Shown: positions 7,661 through 17,261, counted from the stretch's first letter. The stretch is DNA of 32,531 nt from Thiotrichaceae bacterium (GCA_026989335.1 JALSJN010000008.1:1-32531), one strand, 5' to 3'. Notes: generated by a model from the letters alone, not told the origin. Translations and numbers: made by a program.

Positions 7661-7689
7661 TCCACTGCCTTGTTCAAAGCTCTCAAACT

Positions 7690-8520
7690 ATGCTAAGTTT
7701 TGGTGATGGGAGCCCCATCGGGGTATTCGACTCAGGACTTGGTGGTCTTTCTGTTTTAAAAGAAATCCATCAATTGCTTCCTCATGAGAACCTTGTCTAC
7801 GTTGGTGACTCGGTGCATGCACCTTATGGTGATAAAAGTGCAGCGTATGTCCGTGATCGTTCACAACAGATTACTGAATTTTTATTAAATCAAGATGTAA
7901 AGGCGATCGTTATCGCCTGTAATACCGCCACCGCAGAGGCCGCTGACTTATTGCGTGCTAACAGTGATGTACCTGTTATAGGGTTAGAGCCGGCAATAAA
8001 GCCAGCAACCCAACTGAGCAAGAATGGGGTTATAGGTGTCCTTGCCACACAAAGAACCATCAACAGTGAAAGGCTATTGGGCTTAACAGAGCGTTATGCA
8101 CAAGAGAAAAAAGTACTTGCTCAAGCGTGTCCTGGGTTGGTCGAACAAGTCGAAGCTTATGAACTAAACAGTGACAGAACAGTCTCTTTGTTAGAGCGCT
8201 ATATCCACCCATTACTAGACCAAGGTGTTGATGCGCTAATTTTGGGGTGTACCCACTACCCTTTTTTACTTGGAGAAATTCGTAATATTGTTGGTAACAA
8301 TATTGAGATATTAGAAACGGGAAAACCAGTTGCACTGCAGCTACAACGGATTCTCAAGCAATATCAATTAGAACGTAACTGTCTTAACTTAAGCAGTGAT
8401 TCTACTTGCAAGGCGCAACTAAGTATTTACAATAGCAGCAACAAGAAGCAAGCTCATCTAACCATGAAAAAGCTCTGGAAAGCCCCTATTTCGATCCAAG
8501 TATTACCCGAGCTAAATTAG
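7690..8520 (+). CDS. murI: Glutamate racemase
   Basis: Converts L-glutamate to D-glutamate for peptidoglycan in the cytoplasm. At 276 residues it has the normal length. The N-terminal 'GVFDSGLGGLSVL' holds the catalytic Asp14-Ser15. The two catalytic cysteines are present: Cys77 in 'IACNTATA' and Cys187 in 'GCTHYPFL'. The start at ATG 7690 has only a weak RBS. The darP gene follows two bases after the stop, so the two are surely co-transcribed. Confidence 0.95.
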   Translation: MLSFGDGSPIGVFDSGLGGLSVLKEIHQLLPHENLVYVGDSVHAPYGDKSAAYVRDRSQQITEFLLNQDVKAIVIACNTATAEAADLLRANSDVPVIGLEPAIKPATQLSKNGVIGVLATQRTINSERLLGLTERYAQEKKVLAQACPGLVEQVEAYELNSDRTVSLLERYIHPLLDQGVDALILGCTHYPFLLGEIRNIVGNNIEILETGKPVALQLQRILKQYQLERNCLNLSSDSTCKAQLSIYNSSNKKQAHLTMKKLWKAPISIQVLPELN

Positions 8521-8521
8521 T

Positions 8522-9052
8522 ATGACTGATAATTCACACCAACTCGATAACATCAACCCGCACACTAGTGAGCCTTATAGTGAGCGCCCGAACAAAACAA
8601 AAATTAAACGCGAGATGAAGGCTTTACATGGTTTAGGTCGTCAGCTGGTTGAAATGCCAAACAGTAAATTTGAAAAAATTACTCTCTCAGAAAGAATGAG
8701 AGAAGCGGTAATTCTAGCAAAAAAACTAAAAAAAGCGGCCCTTCAAAGGCAGCTACGTTTTATCGCTAGTATTATGACCGAAGAAAACACCCGTACGATA
8801 TTGGCTAAGATAAAAATGCTCTCGCTACCTCAAGAGCAAGAAGTAAGAGCATTTCACCAAGTAGAAGAGTGGCGTAACAAACTACTGAAAGGTGATAATG
8901 ATCTTATCAATGAATTAGTCGTTCAGTTTGAAGCTGCGGACCGACAACAGCTGAGGCAATTGATACGTAATGCGAATAAAGAAGCAGAGAACAATAAACC
9001 ACCTAAGGCATCACGTTTATTATTTAAATACCTGAACGACTTACTGTCTTAG
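8522..9052 (+). CDS. darP: Ribosome-associated protein DarP (YjgA, DUF615), 50S assembly factor
   Basis: A 176-residue, basic, helical protein. 'NKTKIKREMKALHGLGRQL' near residues 24-42 is the family's N-terminal signature. 'ERMREAVILAKKLKKAALQRQLRFIASIM' (about 56-84) and 'RQQLRQLIRNANKE' near 141-154 continue the DUF615 pattern. The E. coli protein acts late in 50S subunit maturation. The first 20 residues are polar and variable. It directly abuts murI (one base between stop and ATG), suggesting translational coupling. About 220 bp without another gene follow. Confidence 0.9.
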   Translation: MTDNSHQLDNINPHTSEPYSERPNKTKIKREMKALHGLGRQLVEMPNSKFEKITLSERMREAVILAKKLKKAALQRQLRFIASIMTEENTRTILAKIKMLSLPQEQEVRAFHQVEEWRNKLLKGDNDLINELVVQFEAADRQQLRQLIRNANKEAENNKPPKASRLLFKYLNDLLS

Positions 9053-9203
9053 CAATTTACTCTACCAACTAGGAAGAGCCGATCAAAGTCCAATTATTTT
9101 TAACTTGCTATAACTACCAGTATTTTACCGAAGCTGAACCATAATCTACTTAATTAGGTTCACTTTAAGGGCTAACTACAAATTAGTCTTTTGGCGTTAC
9201 GGA

Positions 9204-9212
9204 TGTTATGAT
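9204..9212 (+). promoter_or_regulatory. Extended -10 promoter candidate for prc
   Basis: TGT-TATGAT (9204-9212) is an extended -10 element in the 220-bp gap between darP and prc. A clear -35 is lacking, as extended -10 promoters allow. The predicted leader is about 54 nt. The rest of the gap holds only a loose TGAACC/GGTTCA inverted repeat (9135-9162) and no gene or terminator that I can see. Confidence 0.4.
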
Positions 9213-9272
9213 CTTCGCCTATTTTTTTACGCGCTATGACTTATAAGATAGTGCTTACCATACTGCTTTTTA

Positions 9273-11501
9273 ATGATGAAAAATACAATGAATAAAACAT
9301 TTTTACTACCCGTTTTTAAAGTTTCTTTACTCAGTTTAGGGCTCATTATATTGAGTGGTTGCCTAGGCAAACCACCAATGACTGAAGAAGTCGCCAAAAC
9401 AGGTAACATGTCTTCATCCATGGGTAGTCAAATTAAAAGTGATATTGATCAGACATCAAACTCTGATTCTACAATACTTCAAGCTAACACGCCGCTTGAG
9501 CTTTCACCGCGACATGATTTTGAGTTATCACTGATTAATAAAATGTTGAAGCGATTTCACTATAAAAAGTTTAACCTTGATGATCGTTTTTCAGAAAAAA
9601 TCTTACAGCAATACTTAAAGCAACTCGACCCTAGTAAAGTTTACTTTACCCAAGCTGATATCAACGGCTTTAACCAATATAAAGATAAATTTGATAATTA
9701 TATTGATCGCGGCAACACCGATGTAGCTGTGGGTATATTTAAAGTTTACCAGCTACGCGTAAAAGAACGCTCTGAATATGCCGCTCAGTATATCGCCCAA
9801 AAGTTTGATTTAACAAAAGACGAAAACTATACTATTGACCGCAAAGAAGTCGCCTGGGCTAGTGATGTTAATGCACTGGATGCATTATGGGGAAAACGCA
9901 TTAAGAATGATTATATTAATCAAATTTTAGCTGACAAGACTCACGCAGAAACTGTAAAAAGCCTTAAAAAACGTTATCTCAATATGGCTAAACGCACTGC
10001 TCAGATTAAACCCAATGAGTTATTTCAGACCATTGCTAATGCATATGCCACCGCAATAGAGCCTCACACTTCTTACTTATCACCACGTTCATCAGAGCAA
10101 TTTGATATTCAAATGAGCCTCTCACTGAGTGGAATTGGGGCAGTACTACGTACCGATGATGAACATACAAAAATTATTAGCGTTGTTCCGGGAGGCCCAG
10201 CTGATCTTAGCGGAAAAATAACTGCAGGTGATCGTATCATCGGGGTGGGTCAAGGCAGTAAAGATACGATTAAGGATATCGTAGGCTGGCGCTTAACTGA
10301 CGTGGTCAATATAATACGGGGCAAGAAAGGCTCAACTGTAGTGTTGTCGGTTCTCCCCCATGAAACGGGTTTAAGCGGCAAGCCAGAAGCCGTAACGATT
10401 GTAAGAGATAAGATTAAACTTGAACATCAAGCTGCAAGTAAAAGAATCATTAACATAGGTACGGATAAAATTGGGGTAATTATTTTACCCTCCTTTTATA
10501 TTGATTTTAAAGCACGTAGCCGCGGCGATAAAGAGTATGCAGGTACAACGCGTGACGTAAAAAAGCTACTGCTTGAACTTAAAAAAGAAGGCATTGATAA
10601 TTTAATTATAGACCTTCGCGGCAACGGTGGCGGTTCTCTCAGTGAGGTTGTTTCATTGACTGACTTATTTATTGATCGTGGCCCTGTAGTGCAAATAAAG
10701 GATAGTAGTGGCAGAACAGATATCTTAAAAGATAATGACTCTGGTTTTATATACGATGGGCCTATGGCTGTAATGATTGATAAAGGCAGTGCTTCTGCCT
10801 CAGAAATATTTGCAGGGGCGATGCAAGATTATAAACGCGCTATAATCATTGGTGAAACTACCTTCGGGAAAGGTACCGTACAAACCGTCTTGCCATTAAA
10901 TTCTTATACCCGAAAATCCTTTGATAAACCATTGGGTGAGATTAAAATCACTACTGCTCAATTCTTCAGAATTAACGGTGATAGCACGCAACACAAAGGT
11001 GTTGTTCCTGATATAGCATGGAACTTACCTAAAATAGAGGGCGATTTTGGAGAACGTGCGTATAAAAATGCATTACCGTGGCGACATATAGATGAAGCGC
11101 AACATAGCGACTACAATAATGCAATGACAGAAGCGGTAGTTAAACAAGCAGAGCAAAAATCTATTAGCCGCAGAAATAAAACACCTAAGTATGTGACAAC
11201 ATTTAACCGACTGAAACTGCTTGTCAATGCAGGCAATGAGAAAGTAATATCGTTAAATTTGGCCAAACGCAAAGCAAAGCGTGCTACCTTTAACCAGCAG
11301 CTCTTAAAGCTGGAAAATGAATTACAAGTAGCTAATGGTGAGCCTGTCTATAAAACGATGAAAGAACTTAGAGACGCTCAAGAAAAAAAGAACGATGATA
11401 TTTTTACCAAAAAGAAAGATATTGATGTTTTTCTTAACGAGGCCGCACATATTTTGCATGACTTGCTGACGAAAGGTAAACTTTTTTCAGCTTCTAAGTA
11501 A
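9273..11501 (+). CDS. prc: C-terminal processing (tail-specific) protease Prc, lipoprotein form
   Basis: A 742-residue periplasmic S41 peptidase. The N-terminus has a lipobox LSGC with Cys30, so it should be lipid-anchored; Leu at +2 favours the outer membrane. A long helical N-domain (about 80-260) is followed by a PDZ domain (about 270-350, with 'SLSGIGAVL'). The protease core has 'RGNGGGSLSEV' and the catalytic Ser508, Asp519 and Lys533. Their spacing (11 and 25 residues) equals E. coli Prc S452/D463/K477. The C-terminal DUF3340-like helical region is present, so the length is complete. It degrades or trims envelope proteins with nonpolar C-termini. Three ATGs (9273, 9276, 9288) compete as starts with no clear RBS; all keep the signal. 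Confidence 0.93.
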   Translation: MMKNTMNKTFLLPVFKVSLLSLGLIILSGCLGKPPMTEEVAKTGNMSSSMGSQIKSDIDQTSNSDSTILQANTPLELSPRHDFELSLINKMLKRFHYKKFNLDDRFSEKILQQYLKQLDPSKVYFTQADINGFNQYKDKFDNYIDRGNTDVAVGIFKVYQLRVKERSEYAAQYIAQKFDLTKDENYTIDRKEVAWASDVNALDALWGKRIKNDYINQILADKTHAETVKSLKKRYLNMAKRTAQIKPNELFQTIANAYATAIEPHTSYLSPRSSEQFDIQMSLSLSGIGAVLRTDDEHTKIISVVPGGPADLSGKITAGDRIIGVGQGSKDTIKDIVGWRLTDVVNIIRGKKGSTVVLSVLPHETGLSGKPEAVTIVRDKIKLEHQAASKRIINIGTDKIGVIILPSFYIDFKARSRGDKEYAGTTRDVKKLLLELKKEGIDNLIIDLRGNGGGSLSEVVSLTDLFIDRGPVVQIKDSSGRTDILKDNDSGFIYDGPMAVMIDKGSASASEIFAGAMQDYKRAIIIGETTFGKGTVQTVLPLNSYTRKSFDKPLGEIKITTAQFFRINGDSTQHKGVVPDIAWNLPKIEGDFGERAYKNALPWRHIDEAQHSDYNNAMTEAVVKQAEQKSISRRNKTPKYVTTFNRLKLLVNAGNEKVISLNLAKRKAKRATFNQQLLKLENELQVANGEPVYKTMKELRDAQEKKNDDIFTKKKDIDVFLNEAAHILHDLLTKGKLFSASK

Positions 11502-11582
11502 TTAAAATCTTGGCTGAGTCTAATGATGAATGAAAATAATAAATGGTCAACGTCTTACAACTCATAAGGTAAGCTAATATAT

Positions 11583-11981
11583 ATGAACTTTACCCTCTCC
11601 ATAAAAGCTATTTTATCAGGTGCGTTATTTATAATAATTGCATCCTTGCTGATGAAGATACTTTATGTGTTTTTATATCCTTTTTTAAGTAACTTGCATG
11701 AAGCTATTCGTTATATTGTCGCTATTCCAGTTTTCTTTATTATAATTTTGACGGGAGGGTATATAACAGCAGGTATTGCTAGACGTAAAACCTTACTGCA
11801 TAGTTTTCTTGCCGGCCTACTTACGACTCTTGTGATGTTGACCGTTGCTTTGCAATCAAGCGATGGCATTACCTTGATGACTTATATCATTTATGCCGCA
11901 ATTATTATTATCGCTTCTGCAGGTGGTTATTATTGGAAGTATAGGGTGATTGGCGCATCAAGTCGCGCAAAGTCACCCTAA
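11583..11981 (+). CDS. Small integral membrane protein, 132 aa
   Basis: Four hydrophobic helices are visible, at roughly residues 9-31, 42-65, 72-92 and 97-118, with short charged loops ('ARRK' near 66-69) and a basic C-terminal tail that should be cytoplasmic. No family motif is recognised. AAGG lies about 13 nt before the ATG. It lies 81 nt after prc in the same direction and may share its transcript. The following hairpin at 11991-12016 could end both. A role in envelope maintenance would be a guess from context only. Confidence 0.65.
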   Translation: MNFTLSIKAILSGALFIIIASLLMKILYVFLYPFLSNLHEAIRYIVAIPVFFIIILTGGYITAGIARRKTLLHSFLAGLLTTLVMLTVALQSSDGITLMTYIIYAAIIIIASAGGYYWKYRVIGASSRAKSP

Positions 11982-11990
11982 GGAACCCAC

Positions 11991-12016
11991 AACCCATAGC
12001 ATCTTGTGCTAGGGTT
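11991..12016. terminator. Hairpin between convergent genes, possible bidirectional terminator
   Basis: AACCC-A-TAGCA pairs with TGCTA-GGGTT around a 5-nt loop (TCTTG), giving a 10-bp stem with a single bulged A. A TTTTT run lies eight bases further on the plus strand, later than in a classic intrinsic terminator. Its position between the plus-strand membrane gene and the minus-strand DUF1456 gene fits a shared terminator. Confidence 0.45.
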
Positions 12017-12052
12017 GAGTAGCCTTTTTAGTTTCCTTTCCACATCTGCTAT

Positions 12053-12613
12053 CTAGGCTGATGGATTAATCTTTTTCCATTGATACTCTGGCTTTAAAGT
12101 CTTGCTTATTTCTTCTTCTTTATTGTTAATCTTTGTTTTTGATTGATTGCTTTCTACTGGGCGATGTTTAAATTGTAAGCCTTGCAAGAAATTTCGTAAG
12201 ATTTGATCCTTACACTCGCGATAATGTTTATGCCCTTGCTTTCGAAAAAATGCACTTAGCTCATGCTTACTTAATTTAAAGTTTGCTAGCGCCAATATTT
12301 CTAACACATCTTCAGCGCGTAAATTTAATGCTATTTTTAACTTCATAAAAATAAGGTTGTTTGACAAAGATTTTTCAGAAGTACGTTGTGGCCCTTCCTG
12401 TTTACCGCGTTTATCAGTAATAAAGTTGTTCAGGAAAATAGCTAATTGAGCGTCTTTGCATTTTTTTTGTGAAGGATCATCATCTTTCTTTAGCCAATCA
12501 CTGATTTCAGCTCGGGTTATTTTAATCTCTGGTGAGCTTGCTAAGCGCATCATATTTGAATCACTTAGTTTAAATATATAGCGCAGCCTACGAAGCACAT
12601 CATTATTGATCAT
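12053..12613 (-). CDS. DUF1456 family protein (YehS-like)
   Basis: A 186-residue cytoplasmic protein made of two copies of a helical DUF1456 unit. Residues about 1-73 ('NNDVLRRLRYIFKLSD' ... 'FLNNFITDKRGK') and about 84-148 ('NNLIFMKLKIALNLRAED' ... 'ILRNFLQGLQFK') align with each other and with E. coli YehS as I remember it. A lysine-rich tail of about 35 residues extends beyond the usual family length of near 155. The function is unknown. AGGA (minus strand, 12621-12624) gives a good RBS. The fusA-side terminator lies upstream, so it probably has its own promoter; the gap contains a perfect 10-bp palindrome ACTGTACAGT (12646-12655). Confidence 0.88.
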   Translation of the reverse strand: MINNDVLRRLRYIFKLSDSNMMRLASSPEIKITRAEISDWLKKDDDPSQKKCKDAQLAIFLNNFITDKRGKQEGPQRTSEKSLSNNLIFMKLKIALNLRAEDVLEILALANFKLSKHELSAFFRKQGHKHYRECKDQILRNFLQGLQFKHRPVESNQSKTKINNKEEEISKTLKPEYQWKKINPSA

Positions 12614-12673
12614 TTAATTTTCCTGTTAATAATAAACACACGAATACTGTACAGTTTACTCTAAATTCTGCAT

Positions 12674-12710
12674 AAAAAAATACCCGTATCTTTCGATGCG
12701 GGTATTTTTA
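12674..12710 (-). terminator. Intrinsic terminator of the EF-G2 gene
   Basis: On the minus strand TACCCGCATC and GATACGGGTA form a stem (one mismatch) with a short GAAA-type loop, followed by a run of T residues. It begins 20 nt after the EF-G stop codon. Adenines before the stem make it usable in both directions, but the minus-strand role is the obvious one. Confidence 0.85.
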
Positions 12711-12729
12711 AAGCAAGTTAAAAAAACGT

Positions 12730-14826
12730 TTATTTCTTCTTTTTAGCTTCTTCACGTTCTTTAACTTCTTTAATAACTTCTTCCGCCACATTCTTAGGGC
12801 AAGGCATATAGTGTGAAAACTCCATAGAGAACTGGCCTCGACCAGAGGTCATTGTACGCAAGTCACCAATGTAACCAAACATCTCCGCGAGTGGCGCATC
12901 TATTTTAATACGTACGCCGGTTGGGCCTGACTCTTGCGACTTGATCATGCCGCGACGACGGTTCATATCCCCAATAACATCACCCACATGATCTTCTGGT
13001 GTAAATACATCAACCTTCATAATTGGCTCGATTAGCTGAGCACCTGCTTTAGGCATGGTTTGACGGAAAGCACCTTTTGCTGCTAATTCAAATGCCATGG
13101 CTGATGAATCAACGGCGTGATAAGAGCCATCAAGTAAGGTTACTTTAACATCGAGAACGGGAAAACCGGCAAGTACACCATTATCCATCATTTGACCAAA
13201 TGCTTTTTGGATTGCTGGCCAGTACTCACGCGGTACATTACCACCAGTCACTTTAGATTCAAACTCGAAACCTTCACCCGGCTCATTTGGCTCCATGATG
13301 TAATCAATTTTACCAAACTGACCAGAACCACCCGACTGCTTTTTATGCGTGTAGCTGTCTTCAATAAGTGTCGTGATTGTTTCGCGGTAAGCAACCTGTG
13401 GCTTACCAACTTCAACATCAACACCGTGGGTACGTTTTAGAATATCAATTTTAATATCAAGATGTAGCTCGCCCATTCCACGTAGGATTGTCTCACCACT
13501 GTCTTCGTCCGTTTCGACGCGGAATGATGGGTCTTCTGCAACCATTTTACCGATTGCAATGCCCATTTTCTCAGAACCACCTTTATCTTTTGGCGATACC
13601 GCAATTGAAATAACCGGCTCAGGGAAGACCATAGGCTCAAGTATTGCTGGATGCTTAGGATCACACAGTGTATGGCCTGTTTGTACGTTTTTCATTCCAA
13701 GCACGGCTACAATGTCACCCGCTTGCGCGCCATCAAGTTCGATACGGTCATCGGCTGACATTTCAACGATACGACCAATTCTTTCTGTCTTACCTGTAAA
13801 CGAGTTAAGCACTGTTGAACCTTTTTCAAGCTTGCCCGAGTAAACACGAATAAAAGTTAAAGCACCATAACGGTCATCCATAATTTTGAACGCTAACGCA
13901 CGTAACGGCCCATCTGGGTCAACCGTTGCAACTTCGCCCGTTTCTTCACCGGCTTCATCCGTTAATGGTTGTGGATCAACTTCCATAGGATTCGGTAAGT
14001 AATCAATGACTGCATCAAGGATTAACTGAATACCTTTATTCTTAAAGGCCGAGCCTGTGTAGGTTGGGAAGAAAGTTAATTCACGCGTACCCTTACGTAT
14101 ACAGGCTTTGATGGTATCCATATCAGGCTCGTTGCCTTCAAGATATTGCTCCATCGCATCATCATCCAGTTCAACTGCAGTTTCGATAAGCTTTTCACGC
14201 CACTCTTCAACTTGATCAATCATATCAGCGGGTACGTCTTGAATTTCGTAAGCTAACGGGTCATCTGATCCATCCCACACCCATGCTTTGCGTGTTAACA
14301 AATCAACAACACCACTAAACTTATCTTCTGTACCAATCGGTAAAACCATGACTAATGACTTAGCGCCTAATACATCTTCAACTTGTTTTACAACACGATA
14401 AAAATCAGCACCAACACGGTCTAATTTATTAACAAAGATAATACGCGCAACTTCAGATTCATTCGCATAACGCCAGTTAGTCTCCGACTGAGGCTCAACA
14501 CCACCCGATGCACAGAAAACACCAATACCACCATCAAGCACTTTTAATGAACGATAAACTTCTACCGTAAAATCAACGTGACCAGGAGTATCAATAATAT
14601 TCATGCGATGATCTTTCCAGAATGCACTTACCGCAGCTGACTGAATAGTAATACCACGCTCCGCTTCTTGCTCCATAAAGTCGGTTGTTGCTTCACCATC
14701 GTGAACCTCACCTATTTTATGAATTTTACCGGTAAGGCTTAGGATACGTTCTGTTGTGGTTGTTTTACCCGCATCCACGTGTGCGAAAATGCCGATATTA
14801 CGATACTTCTCTAGGTCTTCTGCCAT
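12730..14826 (-). CDS. Elongation factor G, second-copy (EF-G2) type
   Basis: A 698-residue translational GTPase. G1 is AHVDAGKT at 15-22, switch II DTPGH at 79-83, and NKLD at 133-136. Domains II-V follow, ending in a Lys-rich tail. Sequence features such as '[12 protein letters not shown]', '[20 protein letters not shown]' and '[14 protein letters not shown]' match the second EF-G found in Pseudomonas, Vibrio and Shewanella rather than the str-operon copy, as I recall them. The genomic setting agrees: no rpsL, rpsG or tuf nearby. It may specialise in recycling or in translation under particular conditions; its exact role in gammaproteobacteria is not settled. It has its own promoter and terminator and is divergent from pepA. 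Confidence 0.9.
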   Translation of the reverse strand: MAEDLEKYRNIGIFAHVDAGKTTTTERILSLTGKIHKIGEVHDGEATTDFMEQEAERGITIQSAAVSAFWKDHRMNIIDTPGHVDFTVEVYRSLKVLDGGIGVFCASGGVEPQSETNWRYANESEVARIIFVNKLDRVGADFYRVVKQVEDVLGAKSLVMVLPIGTEDKFSGVVDLLTRKAWVWDGSDDPLAYEIQDVPADMIDQVEEWREKLIETAVELDDDAMEQYLEGNEPDMDTIKACIRKGTRELTFFPTYTGSAFKNKGIQLILDAVIDYLPNPMEVDPQPLTDEAGEETGEVATVDPDGPLRALAFKIMDDRYGALTFIRVYSGKLEKGSTVLNSFTGKTERIGRIVEMSADDRIELDGAQAGDIVAVLGMKNVQTGHTLCDPKHPAILEPMVFPEPVISIAVSPKDKGGSEKMGIAIGKMVAEDPSFRVETDEDSGETILRGMGELHLDIKIDILKRTHGVDVEVGKPQVAYRETITTLIEDSYTHKKQSGGSGQFGKIDYIMEPNEPGEGFEFESKVTGGNVPREYWPAIQKAFGQMMDNGVLAGFPVLDVKVTLLDGSYHAVDSSAMAFELAAKGAFRQTMPKAGAQLIEPIMKVDVFTPEDHVGDVIGDMNRRRGMIKSQESGPTGVRIKIDAPLAEMFGYIGDLRTMTSGRGQFSMEFSHYMPCPKNVAEEVIKEVKEREEAKKKK

Positions 14827-14909
14827 GACTAGTCTCTTGCTTTATGCTTGTTGTTGAATACCAAAACGCCCATTATTACAAAGTATTTCGGCTAATTTAA
14901 AAACGCGTA

Positions 14910-14940
14910 ATTATATAGTAGTTTACTTATAAAGGTACAA
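14910..14940 (-). promoter_or_regulatory. Sigma70-type promoter of the EF-G2 gene
   Basis: On the minus strand TTGTAC (14935-14940) is followed after 17 bp by TATATA (14912-14917), overlapping TATAAT (14910-14915, spacing 19). Transcription would start near 14904 and give a leader of roughly 78 nt before the ATG at 14826. Confidence 0.5.
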
Positions 14941-15000
14941 CTATTCTGTTTTAAATGTGACTATTTTTAATCGGCTATTTCGGTCTCGTTAGACACGGTC

Positions 15001-15006
15001 TATAAT
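15001..15006 (+). promoter_or_regulatory. Candidate -10 box for pepA
   Basis: A perfect TATAAT lies 37 nt upstream of the pepA ATG. The -35 region (TTTCGG at 14978-14983, spacing 17) is poor. Two direct copies of CGGTCT (14981-14986 and 14996-15001) sit 15 bp apart across the spacer and could be activator or repressor half-sites. Confidence 0.4.
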
Positions 15007-15043
15007 CCATCACTAATTATTTATAACCTCATCTGGAAGCCTT

Positions 15044-16549
15044 ATGAAATATCGTTTAAATTCAAACAATGACCCTGCTACTGATAATCAAGATTGCGTT
15101 GTCGTCACTATCTTTTCAGATGATAAAAAGCTAGTTCTTAGCGATGCGGCTTCAAGCCTTGATAAGGCAAGCAATGGAAAAATCAAAAACATTTTAGACA
15201 AAGGTGATTTTAAAGCAGAAATTGCTGAGTCTCTAATGCTTTACGATGTCTCAGGTATTAAGGCTTCACGGGTACTTTTAATGGGCTGCGGTAAACAGAA
15301 CGAGTTTGATATAAAAATAATTAACAAGGTTTCACAAGCAACAAGTAAAATCATCCAAAAAACATCCATTAAAAATATTAGCAATTACCTCACCGAAGGG
15401 TCTTCAAAAGATCAACAACCTACCGCTATCACTCAAACTGTTATTGCATTTGCAGACGATCTTTATCAATTGCAAGACTATAAAAGTAAAAAAGAAGATG
15501 CCCCAAGCCTGCAAGAAATCTTCATCCACGGTATAGATGAAGATGCACAAACCGCCTTAGACCAAGGAATTGCAATATCTGAAGGCATGAAACTTACCCG
15601 CGACTTAGCTAACCATCCCGGTAATGTCTGCACACCGACTTATATCGCAGAGACCGCGAATAAACTCGCTGATAGTTATCAAAATGTAGATATCGAAGTA
15701 CTCGAAGAAAGTGACATGAAAAAGCTTGGTATGGGTTCTTTTCTCTCAGTCAGTAGAGGAAGTGATGAGCCAGGCAAAATGATCATCCTGCAATACTTTG
15801 GCGCTAAAGATGAAAAGGGTGCTAAAGATAAAAAGCAACAACCCATCGCCTTAGTTGGCAAGGGAGTGACCTTTGATACCGGTGGAATTTCATTAAAGCC
15901 AGGTGCCAATATGGATGAAATGAAATTTGACATGGGTGGTGCAGCAGGCATGTTAGGCACACTTAAAGCCTGCGCGAAAATGCAGTTAGACATTAACCTC
16001 GTTGTGGTTTTAGCTGCCGCAGAAAATATGCCAAGCGCCAAGGCATCAAAACCTGGCGATATTGTGACATCCATGAAAGGTATCACGATTGAGGTTTTAA
16101 ACACCGACGCAGAGGGGCGTTTAGTGTTGTGCGATGCCCTTACCTATGTAGGAAAATATAAGCCCTCTATTGTTATTGATGCCGCGACATTGACAGGTGC
16201 TTGCATCGTTGCATTAGGTCACCATATTTGTGCAGTACTTTCAAATAACGATGCACTTGCCGATGATTTAATCAGCGCGGGAAATACCATTAATGATCGC
16301 GCATGGCGCCTACCCATGGGCGAAGACTACAAAAAACAACTGAAAAGCTGCTTTGCCGATCTGGGTAATATTGGTAGTGGTGGTGCAGGTACAATTACTG
16401 CAGCTTGTTTTTTAGGCGAATTTACCAAAGATTATAAATGGGCGCATCTTGATATTGCTGGCACTGCATGGACAGGCAAAAATGCAACAGGTCGCCCTGT
16501 ACCATTACTTTCGCAGTTTTTAATTAACCACGTGAATCAAACAAAATAA
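15044..16549 (+). CDS. pepA: Leucyl aminopeptidase PepA (M17)
   Basis: A 501-residue cytoplasmic di-metal aminopeptidase of normal length; PepA in E. coli is also a DNA-binding cofactor in site-specific recombination. The catalytic C-domain has 'GKGVTFDTGGISLKP' with metal- and Lys-ligand residues and the family signature NTDAEGRL at 353-360. The N-domain (about 1-170) is the less conserved oligomerisation/DNA-contact part. GGAAG gives a good RBS. It is followed by holC at 37 nt, an arrangement shared with E. coli pepA-holC-valS, although valS is absent here. Confidence 0.96.
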   Translation: MKYRLNSNNDPATDNQDCVVVTIFSDDKKLVLSDAASSLDKASNGKIKNILDKGDFKAEIAESLMLYDVSGIKASRVLLMGCGKQNEFDIKIINKVSQATSKIIQKTSIKNISNYLTEGSSKDQQPTAITQTVIAFADDLYQLQDYKSKKEDAPSLQEIFIHGIDEDAQTALDQGIAISEGMKLTRDLANHPGNVCTPTYIAETANKLADSYQNVDIEVLEESDMKKLGMGSFLSVSRGSDEPGKMIILQYFGAKDEKGAKDKKQQPIALVGKGVTFDTGGISLKPGANMDEMKFDMGGAAGMLGTLKACAKMQLDINLVVVLAAAENMPSAKASKPGDIVTSMKGITIEVLNTDAEGRLVLCDALTYVGKYKPSIVIDAATLTGACIVALGHHICAVLSNNDALADDLISAGNTINDRAWRLPMGEDYKKQLKSCFADLGNIGSGGAGTITAACFLGEFTKDYKWAHLDIAGTAWTGKNATGRPVPLLSQFLINHVNQTK

Positions 16550-16586
16550 ATGGAATGAAAACTTTTTGAAGTTTAGAATTAACATT

Positions 16587-17042
16587 ATGACTCACATTAA
16601 TTTCTACGTCTCAAAAGATCGAGGCTTACAAAATAGGCTCGCAATAGCCTATCGCCTGACAAATATGGCTTTAAAAAACAATTTAGCCGTACATATTCAT
16701 ACAGATAACGAAAGCACCAGTAAGCTCATTGATGACAAACTTTGGACCAACGACAAAACCAGCTTCATTCCTCATAAAATAGTAACGGCCGAACAACAAC
16801 AAAACGATACACCCGAAAAACATAGTAAATACATTGAAAAAGTAACTATTTCACATGATTTTGAACCTATGAGCGACTGCGACTACTTAATTAATATCTC
16901 CAATCGACGCCCCGCTTTTTTTTCACGTTTTTCTAAGGTGGCAGAAATTATTGATGCAAGCGAAGATATATTGGTCGCTGGTCGTAAACGTTATGCGTTT
17001 TATCGCGACCGTGGTTATACTTTAGAATACCATCAACTGTGA
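16587..17042 (+). CDS. holC: DNA polymerase III chi subunit
   Basis: Chi links the clamp loader to single-strand binding protein at the replication fork. At 151 residues it has the usual length. The N-terminal 'INFYVSKDRGLQNRLAIAYRL' and the C-terminal 'YRDRGYTLEYHQL' are typical of the family. The ATG at 16587 is preferred over the TTG at 16566, because chi proteins start directly with the first beta strand ('..INFYV'). Its location after pepA supports the call. In many gammaproteobacteria valS follows; here a 70-residue ORF does. Confidence 0.9.
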   Translation: MTHINFYVSKDRGLQNRLAIAYRLTNMALKNNLAVHIHTDNESTSKLIDDKLWTNDKTSFIPHKIVTAEQQQNDTPEKHSKYIEKVTISHDFEPMSDCDYLINISNRRPAFFSRFSKVAEIIDASEDILVAGRKRYAFYRDRGYTLEYHQL

Positions 17043-17048
17043 GTTTTA

Positions 17049-17261
17049 ATGATGACTAACCCGCACAATAACACCCCCTTAGTGACGAACCTAGTTGCTG
17101 CAGGAGACCCTGCAATGAAAGCAGAAGCACAAATGAATAATCAACACCCTTCGCATTTAGATGATCTTAATCAACGTATTGATGACATTGAAACCGCAAT
17201 TGGGCAAGATAATACCGGCCCAATTGGAAGAGCACACGCGATTCGTATTGAAGATAACTAA
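17049..17261 (+). CDS. Small hypothetical protein, 70 aa
   Basis: A short, acidic, Asn/Asp-rich protein with one probable helix ('LDDLNQRIDDIETAIG', about residues 37-52). There is no signal, membrane segment or known motif. Two adjacent ATGs (17049, 17052) compete as starts; the first lies 6 nt after the holC stop, which suggests coupled translation. Being in the same operon with tight spacing is the main argument that it is a real gene. Function unknown. Confidence 0.5.
   Translation: MMTNPHNNTPLVTNLVAAGDPAMKAEAQMNNQHPSHLDDLNQRIDDIETAIGQDNTGPIGRAHAIRIEDN

Noticed and set aside
9135-9162. TGAACC/GGTTCA inverted repeat before prc, considered as a tRNA fragment or operator
   Set aside because: The stem is only 6 bp with a 16-nt loop and no cloverleaf can be drawn, so neither call is supported.
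12646-12655. ACTGTACAGT palindrome as a LexA site before the DUF1456 gene
   Set aside because: The gammaproteobacterial LexA box is CTGT-N8-ACAG; here the two halves directly abut, so the spacing is wrong. It is kept only as an unexplained palindrome.
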